A stretch of DNA of 64,000 nucleotides from CAVQBC01 sp963848415 (GTDB lineage: Bacteria; Actinomycetota; Thermoleophilia; Solirubrobacterales; Solirubrobacteraceae): contig CAWKDN010000001.1 in assembly GCA_963848415.1 (NCBI GenBank), positions 2,728,001 to 2,792,000 of the forward strand, written 5' to 3'. Positions 34,216 through 43,215 of the stretch are shown one piece after another. A program made the translations under genes and the position numbers. Under the pieces are notes generated by a model that saw nothing but the letters and a program-made list of their open reading frames with translations, had not been told where the DNA came from and ran no database searches. Every line of letters starts with the position of its first letter. The stretch's first letter is position 1.

Positions 34216-34845
34216 ATGAGCGACAGACTGCAGATCGGATTCCTCGGCGCCGGCGCCATGACGCGAGCGCTGGCCCCCGGATGGGTGGCCGCCGGCCACG
34301 ACGTCGTCGTCGGCGGGCGCGACCCCGAGCGCTGCCGGGCGACGGCCGCCGCGGCCGGAGCCCGCGCGGCGACGCTGGCCGAGGCGGCCGAGCACGCCGG
34401 CGTGGCCGTGCTCGCGGTGCGCTGGGAGGGCGTCCGCTGGACGCTGGGCCAGGCCGGCGGGGCGCTCGCCGGCAAGGTGCTCGTCGACGTCACCAACCCG
34501 GTCGAGGTGGAGCGCTTCGAGGTCGTCACCCCGCCGCGGATCTCGCTGGCCGAGCAGGTGCAACGGCAGTCGGGGGCGCGCGTCGCGAAGGCCTTCAACC
34601 TCGCCGAGGCCGGCGTGTGGACCAGGCCGCGGACGGTCGGCGGTGCGCCTCTGGCCGTCCCGGTCGCCACCGACGACCCGGGTGCGCGGGAGACGGTGGA
34701 CCGCCTGGCATCCGCGCTCGGCTTCGCGACGCTCGACGCGGGCGAGCTGCGCCACGCGCGCCACCTCGAGGCGATGGCGGCCGTCGTGATCCGGCGGCTC
34801 TCCGCAGGCGACGCGCCGACCAGCACGTTCGCGTGGGTGGCGTGA
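34216..34845 (+). CDS. NADPH-dependent F420-reductase-like oxidoreductase
   Basis: The 209-residue protein begins QIGFLGAGAMTRALA, a Rossmann loop, followed by VVVGGRDPERC, which suits NADPH. VLVDVTNPVE and AKAFNLAEAG match the small F420H2:NADP oxidoreductase/YqkD-like NAD(P)-binding family. Its exact substrate is unclear. It starts 25 nt after the HxlR gene and is probably controlled by it. A strong hairpin follows the stop. Confidence 0.75.
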   Translation: MSDRLQIGFLGAGAMTRALAPGWVAAGHDVVVGGRDPERCRATAAAAGARAATLAEAAEHAGVAVLAVRWEGVRWTLGQAGGALAGKVLVDVTNPVEVERFEVVTPPRISLAEQVQRQSGARVAKAFNLAEAGVWTRPRTVGGAPLAVPVATDDPGARETVDRLASALGFATLDAGELRHARHLEAMAAVVIRRLSAGDAPTSTFAWVA

Positions 34846-34850
34846 CCCGG

Positions 34851-34878
34851 GCGGGCGGGACCGGTCGGTCCCGCCCGC
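34851..34878. terminator. Bidirectional terminator hairpin
   Basis: GCGGGCGGGACC-GGTC-GGTCCCGCCCGC is a perfect 12-bp stem in the 55-nt gap between convergent genes (reductase and giant exoprotein), so it can serve both. Confidence 0.75.
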
Positions 34879-34900
34879 GCCTGACGACCTGGCGCTCCTC

Positions 34901-37900
34901 CTACGGGGCCGAGCCGACCGACACGCGCTCGAGCGCCGGCGTGACCGACGTGGCGGTGGAGGTCAGCGTGGCGCGGTACTGCAGGTAGCGGCCGTTCGGG
35001 CTGGCCACCGTGCCGCCTGTCGCCGCCTGCCACGCCGACCAGCTGCCGTCCGGCGTGGCGGTCGCCCCCGAGCGGGTCTCGATCGCCACCGTGGTCCCCG
35101 CCGGGGCGGCGGCCGTGGTGTCCAGGCTGGTCCAGTCGTTGGCGGCCTTGCCCGAGTCCAGCACGCGCGAGGTGAAGGTCCCCGTGGCGGTGTACGGGCT
35201 CATCCGCAGCCAGTGGAGCCTGACGTTGGCGCTCCCGCCGATGTTGTAGTCGCTCACCAGCGGGCGCATGGCGGTCGTGATCGCCGTGTTGTGGGTGGCG
35301 ACCCGGGTCCCGTCGACCCAGAACTCGATGTTCGTGGCCGTCCAGACGATCTTGTAGCGGTGCGGGACGGTCAGGGAGACGCCCGGGATCGAGGTGTTCG
35401 TCCCGTTGGGGTGCGAGCGGACGTAGAGCCCGACCGGCAGCGAGCCCCCGCCCGTGCTGAACATCGCCCACGGGGCGCTGTTGTAGTCGACCCCGAAGCC
35501 GGCGTGCTGGTACGGGGCGTTCGCGAAGGTCGCGACGAACTCGAGCGTGCGGCCGGCCGCGTAGGTGGCCGTCGGGCCGGCGCGCGCGCCGTCGACGGTC
35601 AGCAGCCCGCCCCCGACCGTGCCGGTGCCGCCGGTGCCCCAGGGCGTGGCGGTCCAGCCGGCGGGCAGCGCGCTGCCGGCGAACTCGTCGCCGATCGTCG
35701 GCGCGAGCTGGACCTCGCCGTCGGCGGTGTCGCTGCTGGAGCCGGCGAAGGTCCCGGTGCCGGTCACGCCGCCGGCGAACTCGGCGAGCGAGCTGTCGGT
35801 CAGCGTCGCGCCCGGCGCGGCCGGGACGTTGAACGTGGCCGGCGCCGCCGGCTCGGCGGGGGAGGTCCCCGTGTTGCCGGCCGCGTCGGTCGAGCTGACC
35901 CGGAAGTGGTAGGTCGTGCCCGCCGTCAGCCCGCTGAGGTTGACGCTGTGGCTCGTCACCCGGCTCGCGTCTGACGCGTCGCCGGTCAGGGCGGTCGGCG
36001 AGGTGCCGTAGCGCACGCGGGAGCTCGACTCCTCGTCGGTCGTCCAGCTCACGGTCGCGGTGCCGTCGGCCCGCGCGGTGGCGGCGACGGCGCTGATGCT
36101 CGGGGCCGTGGTGTCCGAGGGGGCCGAGCCGTACGTCGCGACGTAGCTACCGCCGGCGGCGGAGAAGAGCGCGTAGCGGACGCCCTTGATCGTCTTCGTC
36201 GTCGTGCTGACGGCGTTGCCGGCCCGGGTCAGGCCCTCCAAGGAGCCCGCGGGCCCGTCAACGGGCACCATGCCCTGCAGGCCGCGCGACCCGGCGCCCG
36301 GGGCGACCGTGAAGCTCAGCCGGCCCGTCGCGGCCTCGTAGCCCAGTCCGGCGTAGGAAGAGGCGTTGCGCCCGTCCACCCACTCGAGCATCTGCTTGGC
36401 GGAGACCACCGGCACGCCACGCCCGGTCGCCTCGGCGACGATCGCGTCAGCGCCGGGGTGCGACGGATTGTCGGTGTGCATGTTGGTCGTCACGACGCCG
36501 TAGTAGCCCTCGCTGCCCACCGCCTTGTCGATCAGCGCCTTGATCGTCGCGGGGATCGACTGACCGGACTCGTCGGTGATCTGGGTGTTGGCCTGGTAGA
36601 CATCGATCGTCGCGCCGTTGGTGTCGGCGAAGCGCTGCGGGAAGCCCGAGCCGGTGAAGTGCCCCGGGCGATCCTGAACCCAGTTTCCCGGCCAGTAGTA
36701 GTAGTTCGTGTCGAACCGGATGCCCTTGGCCAACGACTCGAGTGGCGTGTCGACCCACCCGCTCCACGCGATGCAGTGGTTGCGGTTGGTCTTGGGCGAG
36801 GCCAGGCTCGGCCAGCTCGCGGCGAACGCCGAGAGCTGGCTGGTGAGCAAGGTCCGCAGCGACGTCCGCGTGTAGTTGTCGCAGTTCGTGTTGGTGTGCA
36901 GGCCGATCTCGAAGCCGTCGGCCTGGAAGCCGGTCGCCTGCGCGTCGGTGATCGGGGTGTTCGGGTACACGTAGGAGCTCGCGCGCACGCACTCCCAGTC
37001 GGCGACGTTGCAGTTGGCCGGGCTCTGGGACTTGAAGGTGTTGAACTGGCCGACGGTGCCGCCGTTGGCGTGGTCGTCACCCGTCATCACGACCGCGGCC
37101 TCCTCGCCGCGCGGGAGGTACCAGAAGCGCGGCAGCGGCGTCTTGTCGAGGTTCATCGACGTGATGAGGTTGGCCAGCAGTCGCTGCTGCTCGTCGGCCT
37201 GCGGGATCGCGACCTTGTTGAGGTCCACCCAGTCGGGCCGGACGTTGCCGGACTTCGCGCCGAAGAAGAGGTCGTCGGGGCGCAGCGGGGTGAAGCCGTC
37301 GCGCTCGTCGTTCGTCCAGGCCAGGTTGCCCTGGCGGGTGCCGATGACCGAGCGGGCGAGGTCGTAGGTGAAGGCCGCGGCCTGGCCGCCGGCCGAGCCG
37401 ACGTCGCGCAGGGTGACCGCCGGGTTGGTGGTCGCCGCGGTCGCGGAGGAGTACAGCGTCGCCACGGTGCTCGCGCCGTTGAGCCCGTAGCGGTCTGCGG
37501 TCCCGTGGAACTGCATGGTCTGGGTCTCGATCCCGTTGCCGGGGCCTGAGCCGCCCGCAACCTTCATGTAGGACTCGGCGAGCGTCGCGCCCGCGTCCGT
37601 GAGGCCGAGCAGGCCGGCCAGCTTCTTGTCCGGGCGCATCGCGATCAGGTTGCCGCCGCCCTGCACCCACGTGGTCAGCATGGTCGTCTGGGCGTCGGTG
37701 AGGCCGGTCTGGGCCAGCACGACGACCTGATGGGCCGCGAGCGTCTGCGCGGTCACCGTCGAGAGGTCGGCTGTTCTGAACGCGTTGAGGCCCTCGGCGC
37801 GCATGATCTCCGCGTAGTAGCCGGTGAACGGATCGGCGCCGGAGGTGATCACGAGGATCGGCCCGCCCGGGCCCTCGGTCGGCGGCGGGGGCGCCGGCGC

Positions 37901-40681
37901 CGCGGTGGTGAAGGTCCACGTCTTGTCCGCGGTCAGCGCGTTGCCTGCGATGTCCGTCACGCCTCCCGTGCCGCCCTTGACCGTGGCGGTGTAGGTGGTC
38001 GAGGCGGCCAGCGCCGACTGCGGCGCGAGCGTCGCCAGCTGCCCGCCGGCGTCGTAGGTGACCGTTGCGGGGACGGCCGTGCCGCCCGGGCCGCGCAACG
38101 ACACGGTCGCGCCGCTGATGGAGGTGGGCGCCATCGGCTCGTCGAAGACCGCGGTCACCCGGGCCGTCGCGTCGACCCCGGTGCCGTTCTCGGGCGGGGC
38201 CACGCTGGCGATCCGCGGGGCGCGTGTGTCCGGGCCGCTGTTGGGCGCGAAGGTGACGTCGATCCAGTAGTTGCTGGAGTTGTAGGTCGAGCTCGGGAAG
38301 CCGCTGGCGCCGTACTTGTAGACGCCGTTGCCGCCGTCGACGCCGGTGGCGAGCCCGTGCAGAGGCGGGTTGTCGGCCGGGGTGGTGAAGAACGGTGAGC
38401 TGTAGGCGTACCAGCCGTCGCTCGAGTGGTAGGAGGCGACGTAGGTCGTGTTGCGCGTGACCGCGACCGGGTTGGAGAGCTGGACCTGCTGCCAGCCGCT
38501 CGCCGACTCGTTGGTGAACGTCGCCTCGGCCAGCTGCTGGCCGGTGCGGCTCCACAGGTGGCCGACGTGGGTGCCGGTGTTGGCGGCGCCCTTGTAGAAG
38601 CGCAGGCCGGTGATGAAGCCGTCCTCGTCGGAGCGGAACTTCACGCCGACCTCGATCGCCTGGCCGTCGCGCTGAGCCGCGTTCTGCGGGACGCTCGCGG
38701 GCTGGAAGATGCTGCAGGGGCAAGCGGCGGGCGGGGCGGTGCCGCCGACCGTCACGGTACGGGTGGTCACCGGGGACTGCAGGTTGCCGCTGTCGTCCAC
38801 GGCGCGCACGCGGATGGTCGCTGTGCCGTTGGCGTCGGGCGTCCAGCTGAACTGCCAGCTCTCGCGGCCGGTGGCCGGGTGCCAGGTCTGCCCGTCGACC
38901 GAGACCTCCACGCCGCCGATCCGCCCGCTGCTCTCGAGGTCTGAGGCGGTGCCGGTGATGGTGATCGGAGTTCCGCGCTCCACGGTCGCGCCGGCGGCCG
39001 GGAAGGTGACTCCCGACGTCGGGGCGGTCGTGTCGGCCGAGGCGGTCGCGGCCACGAGGTTCGTCTGGCGGGTGGCGGGCTGCGCGCGCATGTCGGCGAG
39101 CAGGTTCATGGTCGCCTGCTGCATGCGGACGTCGGCGGCGGCGTTGCCGCGGTCGTGCTGATCGTCGAGGCCCCACGACCACTGGACGGTGCCCGCGCCG
39201 AAGACGCGCGCGTCGGGGGCGCCGGCGTTCGAGACCTTGTACATCGTGAGGTTGTGGGTCGCCGAGCCCGACCCGTACTGCGAGCCCTCGTCCTGGAGGA
39301 TCTGCAGGCCGCTGGTCTCGGTGGCCGAGGAGAGGCGCATCAGCCCCGGCGGGCGCGAGCCGTTGTCGGGCTCCTCGTCCCACTCGTAGCCGAGCGTGCC
39401 GGTCGGCATCGTGGCGGTGGCGCCCGGAGCGAGGTTGGCGACGGTGGTGTTGCGCCACAGCCGCAGCTTGCCCTCGGTGTCGGGGACGCGGACGGCCTTC
39501 GTGCCGGAGTTGACCTTGAAGGCGGTGCCGGTGAGGGCGTTCTCGGGCCGGCCGCCCTCAGGGTTGAAGGAGCGCCCGTCGCGCCAGGTGCCCGTCCAGG
39601 TGTTCGCCTGCGGGTCGATCTTCTGGTTGGCGTGGGTCTCCTTGTAGGAGACGAGCGTCCTGCGGTCGGTGGAGGAGCCGTCGATGCTGGCCTCCCAGCG
39701 CGTCTTCCAGAACATCTCGTTGCCGCTGAAGAAGGCGAGGTTCACGCCGGCGTTGCGCGCGGCCTCGACGTTGGCCCGCTGCGGGCCTGACCAGTACTCG
39801 TCGTGGCCGACGGAGAGGAAGGAGTCGTGCTCGCGCAGCTCGGCGCCGCTGCGGTCGGAGTCGATGCCCGTGGCGTAGCTCATGTCGTAGCCGTTGCGCT
39901 CGAGCCAACGGACCATCGGGTACTCGGCGTTGAACACCCAGTCCTCCGGGGCGTACTCGCGCGTGGTGAACGGGCGGTTGTAGCTGACCTTGTAGGCGCG
40001 GCCGGGGTTGGTGCCGGGGCCGCCGGTGTAGAGGCTGTTGCCGCCGTAGCGGTTGTAGGCCTGCCAGGTGGTGTCCGAGGTCTGGAAGAGCAGGTCCGAG
40101 CCGCTGTCGTCGTCGCGGACGACGAACATCACGTGGCTGGCGCCGGTGCCACCGGCTTCGCGCACGAGCCGCGCGAAGTAGATGCCCGACACGGCGTTGG
40201 CGGGAACCGCCCAGCTCGCCGAAACCGCCCAGTTGCCGCAGTCCACGAGGCCCGTGGTCGGCTGGGTCAGGCAGTCGGGCTGGGTCTGGGGGAGCGTGGC
40301 GGAGGGCTGCACGGTGGCGACCCGGCGCGCGCCGCTGCCGCCGTAATAGCCCATCCGGTAGACGTCCAGGCGGTAGTCCGCCGCGTTGGAGCGGACCTTG
40401 AAGCGGACGGTCTGGCCCTGGTCGACCGAGAGGTCGGTCGTGAAGCCCTGGAGGTTGGCGTCACCGGCACCCGAGACCTGCCACTCGCTGGCGGGGTTGC
40501 CCGGCTGGCAGTTCTCCGCCTCGATCGGGTTGGCCGGCGCGGCGCAGCTGGCCAGCGCGGACGGGGCCGCCACGCCGAGGACGACGGCGGCGAGCAGGGC
40601 GACGAGCGCCCCGAGGCCGGCGGTCGCCGCCCGCGGGCGCAGTCGGTTGTGGCCCGCGGGGCGGGCGCCTCGGCGCAGCAT
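34901..40681 (-). CDS. 1926-residue secreted mosaic protein (DMFase-like, Ig-like, DUF4082-like, deacetylase-like, FnIII and lectin-like modules)
   Basis: A signal peptide (about 1-45) ends at PSALASCA. Residues about 45-530 resemble the large subunit of N,N-dimethylformamidase, with DSFLSVGHDEYWSGPQR and LAFFSGNEMFWK. An Ig-like module follows (about 555-645), then a DUF4082-like module (about 655-815) with GFITGLRFYKG. A Big_5-like module (about 820-925) has VTAVFDEPMAP. A flavodoxin/glutaminase-like region (about 940-1175) begins ILVITSGADPFTGYY. A polysaccharide-deacetylase-like region (about 1180-1440) has VVMTGDDH and EIGLHTNTNCD. FnIII (about 1525-1620), a concanavalin-like module (about 1665-1820) and a C-terminal beta module end the protein. 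GGAGG lies 9 nt before the ATG at 40681 and 6 nt before the GTG at 40684. It probably remodels or binds surface glycan; module boundaries are rough. Confidence 0.75.
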   Translation of the reverse strand: MLRRGARPAGHNRLRPRAATAGLGALVALLAAVVLGVAAPSALASCAAPANPIEAENCQPGNPASEWQVSGAGDANLQGFTTDLSVDQGQTVRFKVRSNAADYRLDVYRMGYYGGSGARRVATVQPSATLPQTQPDCLTQPTTGLVDCGNWAVSASWAVPANAVSGIYFARLVREAGGTGASHVMFVVRDDDSGSDLLFQTSDTTWQAYNRYGGNSLYTGGPGTNPGRAYKVSYNRPFTTREYAPEDWVFNAEYPMVRWLERNGYDMSYATGIDSDRSGAELREHDSFLSVGHDEYWSGPQRANVEAARNAGVNLAFFSGNEMFWKTRWEASIDGSSTDRRTLVSYKETHANQKIDPQANTWTGTWRDGRSFNPEGGRPENALTGTAFKVNSGTKAVRVPDTEGKLRLWRNTTVANLAPGATATMPTGTLGYEWDEEPDNGSRPPGLMRLSSATETSGLQILQDEGSQYGSGSATHNLTMYKVSNAGAPDARVFGAGTVQWSWGLDDQHDRGNAAADVRMQQATMNLLADMRAQPATRQTNLVAATASADTTAPTSGVTFPAAGATVERGTPITITGTASDLESSGRIGGVEVSVDGQTWHPATGRESWQFSWTPDANGTATIRVRAVDDSGNLQSPVTTRTVTVGGTAPPAACPCSIFQPASVPQNAAQRDGQAIEVGVKFRSDEDGFITGLRFYKGAANTGTHVGHLWSRTGQQLAEATFTNESASGWQQVQLSNPVAVTRNTTYVASYHSSDGWYAYSSPFFTTPADNPPLHGLATGVDGGNGVYKYGASGFPSSTYNSSNYWIDVTFAPNSGPDTRAPRIASVAPPENGTGVDATARVTAVFDEPMAPTSISGATVSLRGPGGTAVPATVTYDAGGQLATLAPQSALAASTTYTATVKGGTGGVTDIAGNALTADKTWTFTTAAPAPPPPTEGPGGPILVITSGADPFTGYYAEIMRAEGLNAFRTADLSTVTAQTLAAHQVVVLAQTGLTDAQTTMLTTWVQGGGNLIAMRPDKKLAGLLGLTDAGATLAESYMKVAGGSGPGNGIETQTMQFHGTADRYGLNGASTVATLYSSATAATTNPAVTLRDVGSAGGQAAAFTYDLARSVIGTRQGNLAWTNDERDGFTPLRPDDLFFGAKSGNVRPDWVDLNKVAIPQADEQQRLLANLITSMNLDKTPLPRFWYLPRGEEAAVVMTGDDHANGGTVGQFNTFKSQSPANCNVADWECVRASSYVYPNTPITDAQATGFQADGFEIGLHTNTNCDNYTRTSLRTLLTSQLSAFAASWPSLASPKTNRNHCIAWSGWVDTPLESLAKGIRFDTNYYYWPGNWVQDRPGHFTGSGFPQRFADTNGATIDVYQANTQITDESGQSIPATIKALIDKAVGSEGYYGVVTTNMHTDNPSHPGADAIVAEATGRGVPVVSAKQMLEWVDGRNASSYAGLGYEAATGRLSFTVAPGAGSRGLQGMVPVDGPAGSLEGLTRAGNAVSTTTKTIKGVRYALFSAAGGSYVATYGSAPSDTTAPSISAVAATARADGTATVSWTTDEESSSRVRYGTSPTALTGDASDASRVTSHSVNLSGLTAGTTYHFRVSSTDAAGNTGTSPAEPAAPATFNVPAAPGATLTDSSLAEFAGGVTGTGTFAGSSSDTADGEVQLAPTIGDEFAGSALPAGWTATPWGTGGTGTVGGGLLTVDGARAGPTATYAAGRTLEFVATFANAPYQHAGFGVDYNSAPWAMFSTGGGSLPVGLYVRSHPNGTNTSIPGVSLTVPHRYKIVWTATNIEFWVDGTRVATHNTAITTAMRPLVSDYNIGGSANVRLHWLRMSPYTATGTFTSRVLDSGKAANDWTSLDTTAAAPAGTTVAIETRSGATATPDGSWSAWQAATGGTVASPNGRYLQYRATLTSTATSVTPALERVSVGSAP

Positions 40682-40830
40682 CACCTACGACCTCCAGGTC
40701 CCCCGCGAGCGGGGTGTCGAGCCTTCGGAATCGAAGTCAGGGCGCGCCGCGCCGGAAACCGGCGCATCACGCGCCGCCCAACCGTACAGCGGCCGGCGCG
40801 AGGAGAAGTGCCGAATTCGGCTGAATCTCG

Positions 40831-41796
40831 CTACCCCGGCGGGATCGCGGTCGAGGGCGGGGCGCCGAACGGCGGCTCGCGGCGGCCGACCAGCGTCTCC
40901 ATCGCCTGGCGCGCCGCGGCCCGCTTCTGGGCGGCGTCCTCGCCGTCGCGCGGGGTCAGGCCGGCCCGGATCGCGTGGCGGGCGAGCACCGCGCCGAGGT
41001 AGGCCTTGCCGTGAAGCGGCGAGAAGTGCTTCTCGGCGTACTGGCGCCGCGTGTAAGCGTCCTGGGCCACCATCTTCGGCCGCACGCCACCCTTGCCCGC
41101 GTGGTGGACGATCGTCATCTGCGGCAGGTGCCGGGTGCCCCAGCCGGCGCGCTTGAGGCGCAGGCAGAGGTCGGGCTCCTCGGAGTAGATGAAGAACCGC
41201 TCGTCCATCAGCCCAGCGCTGAGCAGCGCCTCGCGGCGGGCGAGCATGAACGAGCCCGAGGTCCAGTCGCACTCGACCTCGCGGTCGTAGGCGGCGAGAT
41301 CGGTCTCGCGCTCACCGGCCCAGCGGGCCTTGATCGGCCACTTCTCCACCGCCAGGGCGTCCCCGAGCGCGCGGGTGACGCTCGGGAAGTAGCGGATGGT
41401 CGGCCACAGGGTCCCGTCGCCGGTGAGCTGGCGGACGCCGGCCAGGCCGACCTCCGGGCGAGCGTCAAGCGCCTCGACGAGCTCGCCGAAGGTGCCCTCG
41501 ACGATCTCGGTGTCGGGGTTGAGGAAGAGCACGTAGCGCGCGTCGCAGGTCATCGCCCCGGTGTTGTTCGCGTGGGCGAAGCCGCGGTTCTCCGACTCCA
41601 CGATGCGCGCCGCCCGGAACCGGTCGCGGACGAGCTCGGGCGTGCCGTCGCTCGAGCCGTTGTCGACCACCACGACGTCCAGGCGCGCACTGCCGGCCCG
41701 GGCGAAGACGGTGCTCAGGCACGGCTCCAGCCAATGCGCCTCGTTGGTCGAGACGATGATGATCGCCAGGTCGGCGCGCTCGGTGGCCGGGCCCAT
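40831..41796 (-). CDS. Family 2 glycosyltransferase (rhamnosyltransferase-like)
   Basis: The protein (321 residues from ATG 41796; GTG 41799 adds one) has IIIVSTNEAHWLEPCL and VVVDNGSSDGTPEL. The metal-binding region VLFLNPDTEIVEG and SEEPDLCLRLKRAGWG are as in WbbL-type rhamnosyltransferases. The WTSGSFMLARREALL acceptor-site strand is also typical. It starts 8 nt after the SDR epimerase gene on the same strand, so the two are co-transcribed. Substrate not determinable. Confidence 0.88.
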   Translation of the reverse strand: MGPATERADLAIIIVSTNEAHWLEPCLSTVFARAGSARLDVVVVDNGSSDGTPELVRDRFRAARIVESENRGFAHANNTGAMTCDARYVLFLNPDTEIVEGTFGELVEALDARPEVGLAGVRQLTGDGTLWPTIRYFPSVTRALGDALAVEKWPIKARWAGERETDLAAYDREVECDWTSGSFMLARREALLSAGLMDERFFIYSEEPDLCLRLKRAGWGTRHLPQMTIVHHAGKGGVRPKMVAQDAYTRRQYAEKHFSPLHGKAYLGAVLARHAIRAGLTPRDGEDAAQKRAAARQAMETLVGRREPPFGAPPSTAIPPG

Positions 41797-41804
41797 CACG
41801 GCGG

Positions 41805-42914
41805 CTACCGGGTCAGGCCGCGCGCGGCCAGCTCGCTGGTGGCGTGGTCGACCTTGTCATCGGCCTCCTGGTCGCGCAGCCACTCGCCGAGCTGCGCCAT
41901 GCCCTCGCGGAAGCTCACGCGGGCCTCGAAGCCCAGCAGCTCGCGCGCGCGGGTGGTGTCGGCCACGCAGTGGCGGATGTCGCCGGCGCGGTACTGGCCG
42001 TTGCGCTCGGCCTCGACGTCGACGCCCAGGCCGTCGGCCAGGACCTCGGCGACGTCGGCGACGGTGGTGATGTGGCCGGTGCCGAGGTTGATGGCGTTGC
42101 CGGGGGCGGCGTCTGACTCGAGCGCCAGCAGGATGCCGCGCACGATGTCCGAGACGTGGATGAAGTCGCGCGACTGGCGGCCGTCCTCGAAGATGACCGG
42201 CGAGCGGCCGTTGAGCAGCCGCGAGGCGAAGATCGCGGCCACGCCCGTGTACGGGTTCGAGAGCGCCTGGCCGGGGCCGTAGATGTTGAAGAAGCGCAGG
42301 GCGACGGTCGGGATCCCGTAGGCCGAGCCGACGACGAGGCTCATCTCCTCGTGGTCGCGCTTGTTGATGGCGTAGATCGAGGTCGGGATCAGCGCCTTGG
42401 CCTCGCTGGTGGCGACCGGCTCGAGGTCGCGGCCGCAGACGGGGCATCCCAGCTCCCACGTGCGTGCGAGCAGCTGCTCCTCGGGCCGCGGGCCCGGCGC
42501 CTGGGAGCCGTGCTCGCTGCAGCGGTACTCGCCCTCGCCGTAGATCGACATGGAGGAGGCGACGACCATGCGCGCCGGCAGCGGCCGCGCGGCGACGACG
42601 CGCTCGAGGAAGCGGGCGGTCGCCATCGTGTTGAGCTCGGTGTAGCGGGCGATCTCGTACATCGACTGTCCGACGCCGACGGCGGCGGCGAGGTGCACGA
42701 CGCGGTCGACGCCCGCGAGCGCCTGGTCGGCCAGCTGCGCGTCGCCGACGTCGCCGACGATCAGCTCGACCGAGGCGGGCAGATCGGGCGCGGCATCGCC
42801 GTGGACCTGCGGCTGCAGGCTGTCGAGCACGACGACGTCGTCGCCCTGATCGACGAGGGTGCGAACGAGATGGGAGCCGACGAACCCGGCGCCGCCGGTG
42901 ACGAGCGTCTTCAT
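41805..42914 (-). CDS. Extended SDR nucleotide-sugar epimerase with cysteine-rich insertion
   Basis: The 369-residue protein starts MKTLVTGGAGFVGSHLV and has SSMSIYGEGEY for the catalytic Ser region and SIYAINKRDHEEM for the Tyr/Lys pair. RFFNIYGPGQALSNPYTG completes the sugar site. Between the Ser and Tyr motifs lies an insertion with one Cys after YR and a CPVCG pair, like a small zinc knuckle. Similar insertions occur in some SDRs annotated as dTDP-L-rhamnose 4-epimerases; that function is a suggestion. The ATG at 42914 aligns with the family start. GT2 follows on the same strand. Confidence 0.85.
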   Translation of the reverse strand: MKTLVTGGAGFVGSHLVRTLVDQGDDVVVLDSLQPQVHGDAAPDLPASVELIVGDVGDAQLADQALAGVDRVVHLAAAVGVGQSMYEIARYTELNTMATARFLERVVAARPLPARMVVASSMSIYGEGEYRCSEHGSQAPGPRPEEQLLARTWELGCPVCGRDLEPVATSEAKALIPTSIYAINKRDHEEMSLVVGSAYGIPTVALRFFNIYGPGQALSNPYTGVAAIFASRLLNGRSPVIFEDGRQSRDFIHVSDIVRGILLALESDAAPGNAINLGTGHITTVADVAEVLADGLGVDVEAERNGQYRAGDIRHCVADTTRARELLGFEARVSFREGMAQLGEWLRDQEADDKVDHATSELAARGLTR

Positions 42915-43026
42915 TGAAGTCCTTATCGCAACGAGGGAGGGCGTACGCCGGACCAACGGGGCCCGGCGCGCGCTTCTTGCGCCCGGTCGCGTCGTGGCGG
43001 CGGGTGAACCGCGGCGGCGGCCGCGA

Positions 43027-43044
43027 GGGTGAGACCTCTCACCC
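43027..43044. promoter_or_regulatory. 18-bp palindrome in divergent promoter region
   Basis: GGGTGAGA-CC-TCTCACCC is a perfect 8-bp inverted repeat in the gap between the divergent SDR gene (42914) and the dehydrogenase gene (43216). Its size and position fit a dimeric repressor or activator site. The half-site GGTGAGA recurs at 48622-48628 within the promoter element upstream of the sigma-factor operon. Confidence 0.45.
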
Positions 43045-43087
43045 CGGGTCAGCGGCGCGCGTGACCAGGCAGGCACGGCGCGGGCAC

Positions 43088-43127
43088 GGATTTCACCTTC
43101 TGGCGGGCGGCCGCAGACCCGAAACTC
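43088..43127 (+). promoter_or_regulatory. Bipartite promoter-like element, copy A
   Basis: GGATTTCACCTTC (43088-43100) and CGAAACTC (43120-43127) are separated by 19 nt. The same two blocks with the same spacing occur on the minus strand at 48592-48631. The element ends 88 nt before the dehydrogenase start. The spacing is like a -35/-10 pair, but neither block matches the main sigma-70 or sigma-28 consensus. Confidence 0.65.
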
Positions 43128-43215
43128 TTCAGGTGCCCCGGCCACCCGCAAGCGCGCGGCGGCCGGAGCCGTTGCTCAGCCGAGGGGCTCGAAACGTCAA
43201 GGACGAAGGGACACG

